Shown in pieces: positions 1 to 7,134 of a stretch of DNA of 14,884 nucleotides. Numbering within the stretch: the stretch's first letter is position 1; the number at the start of each line of letters is the position of its first letter. The stretch spans positions 28,058 through 42,941 of the forward strand of contig DIUK01000068.1 of the NCBI GenBank assembly GCA_002422995.1, written 5' to 3'. The notes under the pieces are model-generated. The model was not told the origin of the DNA. It saw only the letters and a program-made list of their open reading frames with translations, and ran no database searches. The position numbers and the translations under genes were made by a program. This stretch comes from Rhodocyclaceae bacterium UBA6160 (GTDB lineage Bacteria; Pseudomonadota; Gammaproteobacteria; Burkholderiales; Rhodocyclaceae).

Positions 1-507
1 CAGGGCCTGCTCGACATGTACACCATCCGTCACTACAAAAAAGATCTCACCCAACTAACCGTTGCTATCGTTGGCGACGTGCTGCACTCTCGCGTTGCAC
101 GCAGCCAGATTCACGCTTTGACCACGCTCGGCGTACCGGAAGTGCGTGTGATTGCACCCAAAACGCTCTTGCCCAGCGGCATTGAGCGCATGGGTGTGCG
201 GGTGTTTCACGACATGAAAGAAGGGCTGCGCGGAGTCGATGCGGTAATGATGTTGCGCTTGCAAAATGAACGCATGCAAGGTGCCTTGTTGCCTAGTGCA
301 CAAGAGTATTTCAAGGCTTACGGCCTCACCCTTGAAAAGCTCGCATTAGCTAAACCCGATGCCATCGTGATGCACCCCGGACCGATGAACCGTGGCGTCG
401 AAATTGACTCCGCCGTCGCCGATGGTGGACAAGCGGTCATTCTCCCGCAAGTCACCTTTGGTATTGCCGTGCGCATGGCGGTAATGGCCATGCTGTCAGG
501 AGCCTGA
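1..507 (+). CDS. pyrB: Aspartate carbamoyltransferase, C-terminal part (5' end outside window)
   Basis: This is the C-terminal 168 residues of aspartate carbamoyltransferase, which condenses carbamoyl phosphate with aspartate, the committed step of cytosolic pyrimidine synthesis. The frame is open from base 1, so the ATG at 16 is internal and not the start. Visible family signatures are the QGLLDMYTI segment, the VAIVGDVLHSRVARS strand-loop of the aspartate domain, MLRLQNERM, and MHPGPMNRGVEI near the C-terminus. The HPGPMNRG form is typical of bacterial class A/B enzymes that pair with a PyrC-like partner, whereas the E. coli enzyme has HPLPR. The stop TGA is followed one base later by the ATG of pyrC', so the two are almost certainly translationally coupled. 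Product identity is certain; only the N-terminal carbamoyl-phosphate domain is missing, because of the window edge. Confidence 0.96.
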   Translation, partial: QGLLDMYTIRHYKKDLTQLTVAIVGDVLHSRVARSQIHALTTLGVPEVRVIAPKTLLPSGIERMGVRVFHDMKEGLRGVDAVMMLRLQNERMQGALLPSAQEYFKAYGLTLEKLALAKPDAIVMHPGPMNRGVEIDSAVADGGQAVILPQVTFGIAVRMAVMAMLSGA

Positions 508-508
508 T

Positions 509-1798
509 ATGAACATTCACATTCAGAACGGCCGACTAGTTGATCCAGCAAGCCATACCGACCAGCTTGCAGACGTATTCATTGCCAACGGCAAAATAGT
601 CGGCACTGGCGGGACGGCGCCGCAAGGCTTCAAAGCCGAAAAAGTGCTAAACGCCACCGGCTGCATCATTTGTCCAGGCTTGATTGATCTTTCCGCCCGC
701 TTAAGAGAACCCGGTTTTGAGTACAAAGCTACGCTCGAATCCGAAATGGCAGCCGCTGCTGCAGGTGGTGTCACACGCCTAGCTTGCCCGCCGGACACCG
801 ACCCGGTGCTGGATGAACCCGGGCTGGTAGAAATGCTTACCCATCGCGCACGCTTGCCAGCGTTTGCCCACGTACATCCCGTCGGCGCGCTCACGGTACA
901 GCTTGCCGGAAAACAATTAACCGAAATGGCAGAGCTCCATGAAGCCGGCTGCGTGGCTTTTGGCCATGCGAACCAAGCGATTGTTGATACACAAGTGTTA
1001 TTGCGCGCCATGCAATATGCCGCCACTTTTGATTTTCCCGTCTGGTTGCAAGCACAAGATCCTTTTCTCGCTCAATCAGGCGTCGCCCATGAAGGAGAAA
1101 TTGCTGCGCGCCTGGGGCTTACTGGCATACCCGTTGCCGCAGAAACCATTGCCTTGGCCACACTCTTGCAATTAGCCCGCGAAACTGGCGTACGCCTGCA
1201 TGTGACCCGCATCTCCTCTGCTGCGGGTGTCGACATGATTGTTGCTGCACGTGCTGCAGGCATTCCCGTCACCTGCGACACAGCCGTGCATTACCTGCAT
1301 TTGTGTGATCACGATATCGGCTTTTTTAATCCGCATGCCCGACTAGACCCACCCTTGCGCACCCAACGTGACCGCGATGCTTTACGCACAGGCTTGGCCT
1401 CTGGTGCAATCACTGCCTTGTGTTCCGACCATACGCCCGTGGATGATGATGGCAAACAAAGACCCTTTGGCGAAGCAGAAGTTGGCGCAACAGGTTTGGA
1501 ACTATTGCTCCCCCTCACCTTGAAATGGGCCAATGAAATGAAGCTGCCGCTGCTCACAGCACTTGCTCGCATTACCATTGATCCGGCACGCATTATGGGG
1601 GTTGATGTTGGCCGCATTACACCAGGACTAGCCGCTGACATTTGTGTGTTTGACCCATCCGCAAGCTTTCAGGTCAGCCGCAATCATCTTAAAAGCCAAG
1701 GCAAAAACACACCTTTTCTCGGCTTGGAGCTCCCTGGGCGGGTACGTTACACACTCATAGACGGATACATCGCCTATGCTCACGATCAAACCGACTGA
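509..1798 (+). CDS. pyrC': Dihydroorotase-like protein PyrC', probably catalytically inactive ATCase partner
   Basis: A 429-residue amidohydrolase of the type I dihydroorotase family. It has the family landmarks: a PGLIDL strand, LREPG (65-69), the AAAAAGGVTRLACPP segment, and a C-terminal beta-sandwich with GLAADICVFDP. Active dihydroorotases bind zinc through a D-x-H-x-H motif before LREPG. Here the motif reads DLSAR (60-64), so both histidines are gone. The usual His of the later HxED motif is also replaced by Gln (LQAQD, Q181). Later positions remain: H231 in LHVTRISS, H261, and D307 in CSDH. In Pseudomonas, a PyrC' lacking the metal ligands assembles with PyrB into a dodecamer and is needed for ATCase activity without being a dihydroorotase. 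The one-base gap from pyrB supports the same role here. The active dihydroorotase should then be encoded elsewhere in the genome; that last step is inference. Confidence 0.92.
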   Translation: MNIHIQNGRLVDPASHTDQLADVFIANGKIVGTGGTAPQGFKAEKVLNATGCIICPGLIDLSARLREPGFEYKATLESEMAAAAAGGVTRLACPPDTDPVLDEPGLVEMLTHRARLPAFAHVHPVGALTVQLAGKQLTEMAELHEAGCVAFGHANQAIVDTQVLLRAMQYAATFDFPVWLQAQDPFLAQSGVAHEGEIAARLGLTGIPVAAETIALATLLQLARETGVRLHVTRISSAAGVDMIVAARAAGIPVTCDTAVHYLHLCDHDIGFFNPHARLDPPLRTQRDRDALRTGLASGAITALCSDHTPVDDDGKQRPFGEAEVGATGLELLLPLTLKWANEMKLPLLTALARITIDPARIMGVDVGRITPGLAADICVFDPSASFQVSRNHLKSQGKNTPFLGLELPGRVRYTLIDGYIAYAHDQTD

Positions 1799-2094
1799 TT
1801 GATCATCTGAACAAGGCTTGATGCCAACAAGGACTCAAGCCCCAAACCTGCCACATGCACCCGCTTAGCGCGTGAAGTTGCACCGGATAAAAGCGAGACA
1901 CTTGCTTTGGGAACGCCTAAATGCTGCGCCAAGAATGAAATCAATTCGGCATTTGCCAACCCATCTGTCGGCGGTGCGTGCAAGCGAATTTTTAGCGCAT
2001 CACCGTGCAGCCCTGCGACTGCCGTTTTTTTCGCGCCGGGCTGAATATGCAGCTTAAGCAGCATGCCATCAGCGCCCACCTGTTGCCAGCTCAT
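1786..2094 (-). CDS. yggU: DUF167 / YggU family protein
   Basis: A 102-residue cytosolic protein of the DUF167 (UPF0235, YggU) family, whose biochemical function is not established. The signature is clear: LKLHIQPGAKKTAVAGLHGDALKIRL, then APPTDGLANAELISFLAQHLGVPKASVSLLSGATSRAKRV, the conserved alpha/beta core with the PPxDGxAN turn and the SGxxSRxKxV motif. The start overlaps the stop of yggT in an ATGA arrangement, so translation is coupled. The stop lies inside the 3' end of pyrC', giving a 13-base convergent overlap. It is the last gene of the yggS-proC-yggT-yggU cluster, a common proteobacterial arrangement. Confidence 0.93.
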   Translation of the reverse strand: MSWQQVGADGMLLKLHIQPGAKKTAVAGLHGDALKIRLHAPPTDGLANAELISFLAQHLGVPKASVSLLSGATSRAKRVHVAGLGLESLLASSLVQMINQSV

Positions 2095-2675
2095 CCCGCA
2101 ATAACAGCCCAGCGCAGACGTTCGAGCACCATCATTAACATTTGCAACAGCACGACAAATGCCAATGGTGACAGATCCACACCACCCAAAAGAGGAATCC
2201 AGCGCAAAGGCTTAAGAAGTGGATAGCTCACTGCATTCACCACATCCGCCAATGGTGCATTGGGATTCACCCAAGAAAATAATGCAGACATCAATACCGC
2301 GCCAAGCATTACATAGCAGGCCAGTTTCGCGACCAAAATCACTGCCAGAATCATCAGCATCAATATCGGCGCTGGTGAGACGGTGCCAACCATCTCAAAT
2401 AGATGTGTAACACCTGCTGAAAAACCCACCGATACAACAGACATGAGTAGCTGTGTAAACCACGCCAATACCAGGCTTGCCATATCCAAACCAAAAAACC
2501 CGGGAATCAGGCGTCGTGTCGGACGCACTGCCCAATCAGTCACTGCAATCACAAACTGCCCCAGCGGATTACGGAACGGCGCTTTAACCCACTGCAAAAT
2601 AAAGCGTATCAACAAAGCCAGCGTAAAAAATCCAGCCAGGGTATCGACAAGAAACATCAGGAGTTGCATCAGCAT
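2091..2675 (-). CDS. yggT: YggT family integral membrane protein
   Basis: A 194-residue inner-membrane protein with two YGGT domains in tandem. Each domain carries the conserved stretch of hydrophobic segment, RFILQW (or a similar segment) and NPLGQ or NPNAP: LLIRFILQWVKAPFRNPLGQ near the N-terminus and LMSALFSWVNPNAPLADVVN in the second half. About four or five hydrophobic helices are visible. The family has been linked to osmotic tolerance and to membrane or division complexes in some bacteria, but its role is not firmly known. Two start codons are possible, ATG at 2675 (MLMQLL) or 2669 (MQLL). Neither has a clear Shine-Dalgarno sequence; I use the first. It lies 21 bases downstream of proC and overlaps yggU by four bases. 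Confidence 0.93.
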   Translation of the reverse strand: MLMQLLMFLVDTLAGFFTLALLIRFILQWVKAPFRNPLGQFVIAVTDWAVRPTRRLIPGFFGLDMASLVLAWFTQLLMSVVSVGFSAGVTHLFEMVGTVSPAPILMLMILAVILVAKLACYVMLGAVLMSALFSWVNPNAPLADVVNAVSYPLLKPLRWIPLLGGVDLSPLAFVVLLQMLMMVLERLRWAVIAG

Positions 2676-2696
2676 AAAAAATAACCCGGAAAATAA

Positions 2697-3503
2697 TTAC
2701 TGACCAAACAACTCGCCCAGCGCCCGTCCGCGTACAGCAGCCGCTACCACGCCCTGTTCTATTCCGTCTGCCACCCCCATCTGGGCAAATATCGTTAATG
2801 CCGCCTCTGTAGTTCCTCCTTTGGAAGTCACGCGCTCACGCAACGTCGCCACAGATTCGTCACTCATCGCCACCAGCTGTGATGCACCAACAAAGGTTTG
2901 CACAGCCAACTGATGCGCCGCTGCTGCATCCAGCCCTAAACTTTGCGCCGCCGTCTCAAGCGCCTCAATAAAGTAAAAAACATACGCTGGCCCGCTACCA
3001 GACACCGCAGTAATTACATCAATTTGCGCCTCATCTTTAACCCATACTGTCATACCAACAGCTTGCAGAATTTTTTCAGTCTGCTGCCGCTCCTCTTCAT
3101 TCACGCTTGGGTCAGCAAATAAACCCGCCATGCCGGCACCAATCAAGGCCGGCGTATTCGGCATTGCCCGCACAATTTTGTTGTAACCCAGCCATGCGGC
3201 CATATCCGCCACGCGCAATCCAGCGGCAATACTCAACACCACTTGCGTGGAAAGCTTGCCTGCCAAATCAGCCACGGCAGCCTTCATCTGCTGCGGCTTA
3301 ACCGCCAGCACAAGCACATCGCAATGCAATGCTGCCGGATCAACTGCAGTTATCGCACGAACACCAAAAACCTCTGTCAACCGATCTCGCGCCTCAGCAT
3401 AAGGTTCAACGACCTGCATTGCCGCTGCTGAATAACCTTTTTTCAGCAGCCCGCCGATGAGTGCAGTAGCCATATTGCCACCACCGATAAATGTAATTTT
3501 CAT
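2697..3503 (-). CDS. proC: Pyrroline-5-carboxylate reductase
   Basis: This enzyme reduces 1-pyrroline-5-carboxylate to L-proline with NAD(P)H, the last step of proline synthesis in the cytosol. The 268-residue reading begins MKITFIGGGNMATALIGG, a Rossmann fold with the GGGNMA dinucleotide-binding loop at residues 7-12. Next come VKPQ, RAMPNTPALIGAG, and the C-terminal oligomerisation and active-site signature AVSGSGPAYVFYFIEAL followed by TSKGGTTEAAL. The length equals the family norm. An upstream in-frame ATG at 3518 would add MVEIF, but a GGTGGA Shine-Dalgarno sits just before the ATG at 3503, and homologues begin with MKI, so I chose 3503. It is the second gene of the yggS-proC-yggT-yggU cluster. 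Confidence 0.97.
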   Translation of the reverse strand: MKITFIGGGNMATALIGGLLKKGYSAAAMQVVEPYAEARDRLTEVFGVRAITAVDPAALHCDVLVLAVKPQQMKAAVADLAGKLSTQVVLSIAAGLRVADMAAWLGYNKIVRAMPNTPALIGAGMAGLFADPSVNEEERQQTEKILQAVGMTVWVKDEAQIDVITAVSGSGPAYVFYFIEALETAAQSLGLDAAAAHQLAVQTFVGASQLVAMSDESVATLRERVTSKGGTTEAALTIFAQMGVADGIEQGVVAAAVRGRALGELFGQ

Positions 3504-3569
3504 AAAGATTTCCACCATCTACTTGTGTTGTTTACCAATCAATAACTGTCGGATACACCTAAGCTTCAC

Positions 3570-4307
3570 TCAAGCGATCACCCGCTCGCCAAAAATTGCT
3601 GTCCCTACGCGTACCATCGTTGCCCCGGCCAGAATCGCCATTTCCAAATCGTGTGACATGCCCATTGACAACGTATCCAGGGCAAACCCCTCAGCGTTAA
3701 GCTGTGCCAATAGGCCGCTCAACTGTCTGAATTGTCGATACTGCAGCGCCTCATCATCCGAAGGCTCCGGAATTGCCATTAAGCCACGCAAACACAAACC
3801 CGGCAATGCCCTGATCGCCCGGGCTAGCACAGGCAGATCAGTAGGCGAGCATCCGCTTTTGGTCGCCTCGCCCGATATATTTACCTGGATACAGACTTGC
3901 AAAGGCGGTAAATATTCCGGCCGTTGCATCGCTAAACGTTCAGCAATTTTCAATCGATCGATTGATTGTACCCAATCAAAATATTCGGCCACTAACCGCG
4001 TTTTATTGCTTTGCAACGGGCCAATAAAATGCCAGGTGAGATTCAATACCGGGTTTAACGCCTGGTTTTCAGTTGTATTCAACCGGGTATGCTCATTGGC
4101 GAGTGCGATAATTTTGTCCACGCCTTCTTGTACATAATTCTCGCCAAAAGCATTTTGTCCACAAGAGATCGCATCGATCACTTTTGTTGCCGGGCATGTT
4201 TTTGACACCGCCAGCAACGTAACACTGTTCTCCGGTCGTCCAGCCCGCACGCAAGCCGCTGCGATACGGGCGTGAACTGCTTGCAAGTTGGTTTGGATTG
4301 TTGTCAT
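3570..4307 (-). CDS. yggS: YggS/PROSC family pyridoxal-phosphate homeostasis protein
   Basis: A 245-residue cytosolic PLP-binding protein of the YggS/PROSC (PLPBP) family. These fold as a single alanine-racemase-like TIM barrel without a second domain, and help control free PLP and amino-acid and keto-acid balance. The PLP lysine is K36 in LLAVSKTC. Also visible are FGENYVQE, the strand WHFIGPLQSNK (92-102), LRGLMAIP, the phosphate-binding LSMGMSHDLEMAI (213-225) and VRVGTAIFGER near the end. Between the helix after FGENYVQE and WHFIGPLQ there are about 16 more residues than usual (about 71-88, TRLNTTENQALNPVLNL); see findings. The gene heads the minus-strand cluster with proC 66 bases downstream, and is divergent from pilT with a 44-base gap. 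Confidence 0.96.
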   Translation of the reverse strand: MTTIQTNLQAVHARIAAACVRAGRPENSVTLLAVSKTCPATKVIDAISCGQNAFGENYVQEGVDKIIALANEHTRLNTTENQALNPVLNLTWHFIGPLQSNKTRLVAEYFDWVQSIDRLKIAERLAMQRPEYLPPLQVCIQVNISGEATKSGCSPTDLPVLARAIRALPGLCLRGLMAIPEPSDDEALQYRQFRQLSGLLAQLNAEGFALDTLSMGMSHDLEMAILAGATMVRVGTAIFGERVIA

Positions 4308-4320
4308 ATAACGCGCTGAA

Positions 4321-4326
4321 AGTATA
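4321..4326 (-). promoter_or_regulatory. Candidate -10 element for yggS
   Basis: The 44-base gap between the divergent yggS and pilT starts contains TATACT on the minus strand, five of six matches to the sigma-70 -10 consensus. Its position would place the transcript start only a few bases before the yggS ATG. No good -35 is visible at 16-18 bases upstream; the stretch there is only T-rich. This is a weak prediction. Confidence 0.3.
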
Positions 4327-4351
4327 CCGCACCCTTTTATAGGAAAATTTC

Positions 4352-5395
4352 ATGGACATTACCGAACTCTTGAGCTTTGTCGTTAAAAATAGTGCATCAG
4401 ATTTGCATCTTTCTGCCGGTTTGCCACCCATGATTCGCGTGCATGGCGATGTGCGCCGCATCAATCTGCCACCGATGGAGCACAAGGAAGTGCACGGCAT
4501 GATCTATGACATCATGAATGATGGCCAGCGCAAGGTATATGAAGAAAATCTGGAGTGTGACTTTTCTTTTGCCGTGCCTAACCTGGCACGTTTCCGCGTG
4601 AACGCCTTTGTGCAAAATCGTGGCGCAGGTGCTGTCATGCGAACAATTCCTTCGAAAATCTTGTCGTTAGACGATCTGAAAGCGCCAAAAATTTTTGCTG
4701 AACTCGCAGACCAACCACGTGGCATTGTGCTTGTTACCGGACCGACAGGCTCCGGCAAATCCACCACCCTGGCGGCCATGGTGAACCACAAGAATGAAAA
4801 TGAATTCGGCCATATTTTGACCGTAGAAGACCCCATTGAATTTGTTCATGAATCCAAAAAATGCCTCATCAATCAGCGCGAAGTCGGGCCACATACCCTC
4901 TCATTCAATAACGCTCTTCGCAGCGCGCTCCGCGAAGACCCAGACGTTATCCTGGTGGGCGAGATGCGCGACCTGGAAACCATACGCTTAGCCTTATCCG
5001 CTGCGGAAACCGGCCATCTGGTATTTGGTACCCTGCATACCTCCTCTGCCGCTAAAACGATTGACCGGATTATTGATGTCTTTCCTGCAGCAGAAAAAGA
5101 AATGGTACGCGCCATGCTGTCTGAATCCCTTAAAGCCGTCATTTCACAAACCTTATGCAAAACCATGGATGGTACCGGCCGTGTTGCCGCCCATGAAATC
5201 ATGATCGGCACTCCCGCCATTCGCAACCTGATTCGCGAAGCGAAAGTTGCGCAAATGTATTCTTCAATACAAACAGGCCAGCAATTCGGCATGCAAACAC
5301 TGGATCAAAACCTGCAAGACTTGGTTAAACGCCGCATCATCTCACCCACCGAAGCACGCACTAAAGCCGCTAATAAAGATAATTTTCTCGGTTAA
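4352..5395 (+). CDS. pilT: Type IV pilus retraction ATPase PilT
   Basis: A 347-residue hexameric AAA+-like secretion ATPase that powers depolymerisation of type IV pili at the cytoplasmic face of the inner membrane. It drives twitching motility, adhesion and DNA uptake. The order is an N-terminal PAS-like domain (SDLHLSAGLPPMIRVHGDVR), arginine fingers in ARFRVNAF, Walker A GPTGSGKST (130-138), an Asp box around TVEDPIEF, Walker B ILVGEMRD with catalytic E204, and a His box TGHLVFGTLHT (H222, H229). The PilT-specific AIRNLIRE motif (289-296) sits near the C-terminus and separates it from PilB and PilU. An AGGA Shine-Dalgarno lies seven bases before the ATG. pilU follows after 27 bases. Confidence 0.98.
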   Translation: MDITELLSFVVKNSASDLHLSAGLPPMIRVHGDVRRINLPPMEHKEVHGMIYDIMNDGQRKVYEENLECDFSFAVPNLARFRVNAFVQNRGAGAVMRTIPSKILSLDDLKAPKIFAELADQPRGIVLVTGPTGSGKSTTLAAMVNHKNENEFGHILTVEDPIEFVHESKKCLINQREVGPHTLSFNNALRSALREDPDVILVGEMRDLETIRLALSAAETGHLVFGTLHTSSAAKTIDRIIDVFPAAEKEMVRAMLSESLKAVISQTLCKTMDGTGRVAAHEIMIGTPAIRNLIREAKVAQMYSSIQTGQQFGMQTLDQNLQDLVKRRIISPTEARTKAANKDNFLG

Positions 5396-5422
5396 TCATC
5401 GAAGAATTGCTTAAGGAAAACC

Positions 5423-6559
5423 ATGGAACGCGATGAAGGCTTGAAATTCATGTACCAGCTATTGGCCATGATGATGCACAAAAATGGCTCTGACTTGTTT
5501 ATTACTTCCGGCTTCCCGCCCGCCATGAAAATTGATGGCAAGCTCACGCCGGCAACGACACAAGTCTTAACACCTCAGCACACGCAAGAATTAGCGCGCG
5601 CCATCATGAACGACAAGCAGGCAGCGGCGTTTGAAGAAACCAAGGAGGCCAATTTCGCTATTTCCCCCTCGGGTATCGGGCGCTTTCGCGTGAATGCTTT
5701 TGTTCAGCAAGGCCGTGTCGGTATGGTATTACGTACGATCAATGTAAAAATTCCAGATTTTGATGAGCTCAAACTACCGCCAGTGCTCAAGGACATCGTG
5801 ATGTCCAAGCGCGGGTTAGTGCTTTTTGTTGGTGGCACAGGCTCCGGAAAATCCACTTCATTGGCAGCGATGATCGGCTATCGTAACCAAAACAGCCATG
5901 GCCACATCATCACGATTGAAGACCCCGTTGAATATGTGCATGAACACAAAAACTGTGTGATTACTCAGCGCGAAGTCGGCGTAGATACCGACTCATGGGA
6001 AATTGCGCTAAAAAATACCCTGCGCCAAGCACCAGACGTCATCTTGATTGGCGAAATTCGTGACCGCGAAACCATGGAGCACGCCATTGCCTTCGCCGAA
6101 ACCGGCCATCTCGCCCTGGGTACCCTGCATGCCAACAACTCCAACCAGGCTCTGGATCGCATCATCAACTTTTTCCCGGAGGAACGTCGCCCGCAGCTGC
6201 TCATGGATCTGTCGCTGAATTTAAAAGGCATTGTCTCGCAGCGCCTGATCCCCGTCAAAGAAGGCAAGGGGCGTGCTGCTGCCGTTGAAGTGCTGCTTAA
6301 CTCACCATTAATTTCTGATCTAATCTACAAAGGCGATGTGCATGAAATTAAAGAGATCATGAAAAAATCGCGCGAACTCGGCATGCAGACCTTTGATCAA
6401 GCCTTGTTTGATCTGCATGAAGCGGATCGCATCAGTTACGACGATGCCCTGCGCTTCGCTGACTCAATGAACGAAGTACGCCTCATGCTCAAGTTACACG
6501 GCAAAGAGTCGCACAATAAAGATTTGCATTCCGGCATTGGCCATCTCGATATTGTTTGA
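5423..6559 (+). CDS. pilU: Type IV pilus retraction ATPase PilU (PilT paralogue)
   Basis: A 378-residue paralogue of PilT that acts as an accessory retraction motor, known to need PilT for function in several species. Features are SDLFITSGFPPAMKIDGK at the start, GRFRVNAFVQQGRVGMVLRTI, Walker A GGTGSGKST (137-145), an Asp box IEDPVEYVHEHK, Walker B VILIGEIRD with E211, and a His box TGHLALGTLHANN. The C-terminal LLNSPLISDLIYKGDVHEIKEIMKKSRELGMQTFDQAL is the PilU form; the AIRNLIRE motif of PilT is absent. AAGGA lies six bases before the ATG. The stop codon overlaps or nearly touches the next gene, so all three genes are likely one transcript. Confidence 0.97.
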   Translation: MERDEGLKFMYQLLAMMMHKNGSDLFITSGFPPAMKIDGKLTPATTQVLTPQHTQELARAIMNDKQAAAFEETKEANFAISPSGIGRFRVNAFVQQGRVGMVLRTINVKIPDFDELKLPPVLKDIVMSKRGLVLFVGGTGSGKSTSLAAMIGYRNQNSHGHIITIEDPVEYVHEHKNCVITQREVGVDTDSWEIALKNTLRQAPDVILIGEIRDRETMEHAIAFAETGHLALGTLHANNSNQALDRIINFFPEERRPQLLMDLSLNLKGIVSQRLIPVKEGKGRAAAVEVLLNSPLISDLIYKGDVHEIKEIMKKSRELGMQTFDQALFDLHEADRISYDDALRFADSMNEVRLMLKLHGKESHNKDLHSGIGHLDIV

Positions 6560-6564
6560 ACACC

Positions 6565-7071
6565 ATGTCTGTTACACAATTATCCAGCCAGGTTGATTCC
6601 TCGCGCGCCGCGTTAGAAAGCATTGATCATTTAACAAAAAAAATCTGTGGCCTATGGGGCTCGCCGGAGCTGAATATTTTCGTGCGCGAGTTAATTTTTG
6701 ACTCGCGTGATGGTTCACGCCAAGGCTTCCCTATTGAAATAGCAGCAGAACTGGTGTTCTTGGCGGAAACCAATGTGATGGTACGCGCCATTCGTTTAGC
6801 TAAACGGCTGAACATTCCATTCGGCGAAGCATGCAAAAAAATCGAAGCAGAAGATAGTTTGCCAGTTAAAGTCGATTCGTTCAGCAGCCCGACCGTTTCC
6901 CGCACACCTGTCACACAGAAGGCTCGTACTGCACAGGAAAAAACAGGCTCGCGCGCAGATGAACCCTTGTCGTTATTTCACATCCTCACCAATAAATGGT
7001 TGTGGGCTATGATTTTTGCTGGCGCAAGCTATCGTTATCTCTGGCCTTGGTTTAGCGCTACTTATCTTTGA
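6565..7071 (+). CDS. Uncharacterised protein downstream of pilU, one C-terminal membrane segment
   Basis: I do not recognise this 168-residue protein. The first half is mixed charged and helical in character (about residues 10-100), with RELIFDSRDGSRQGFPIEIAAELVFLAE and AIRLAKRLNIPFGEACKKIE as compact-looking segments. Residues 105-132 are Ser/Thr/Lys/Arg-rich and probably a disordered linker. Residues 144-162 (KWLWAMIFAGASYRYLWPWF) form an aromatic hydrophobic segment at the extreme C-terminus, suggesting a tail-anchored or single-pass protein with the bulk in the cytosol. The ATG at 6565 starts five bases after the pilU stop. A TTG at 6556, overlapping pilU by four bases (TTGA), is an alternative that adds three residues. 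Its position behind pilT-pilU suggests a link to pilus retraction; this is inference only. No cysteine cluster, nucleotide motif or signal peptide is visible. Confidence 0.8.
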   Translation: MSVTQLSSQVDSSRAALESIDHLTKKICGLWGSPELNIFVRELIFDSRDGSRQGFPIEIAAELVFLAETNVMVRAIRLAKRLNIPFGEACKKIEAEDSLPVKVDSFSSPTVSRTPVTQKARTAQEKTGSRADEPLSLFHILTNKWLWAMIFAGASYRYLWPWFSATYL

Positions 7072-7134
7072 AGTGTGTTTTGGTTTGGGGCAAGGGCTAT
7101 CGTGCAACAACGCGCTGCGGCCATCCAGCCTAAT

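Noticed and set aside
3457..4137. 226-residue plus-strand ORF opposite proC and yggS
   Set aside because: It lies antisense to two certain genes, has low-complexity Cys/Ser/Arg composition, and no family signature or ribosome site.
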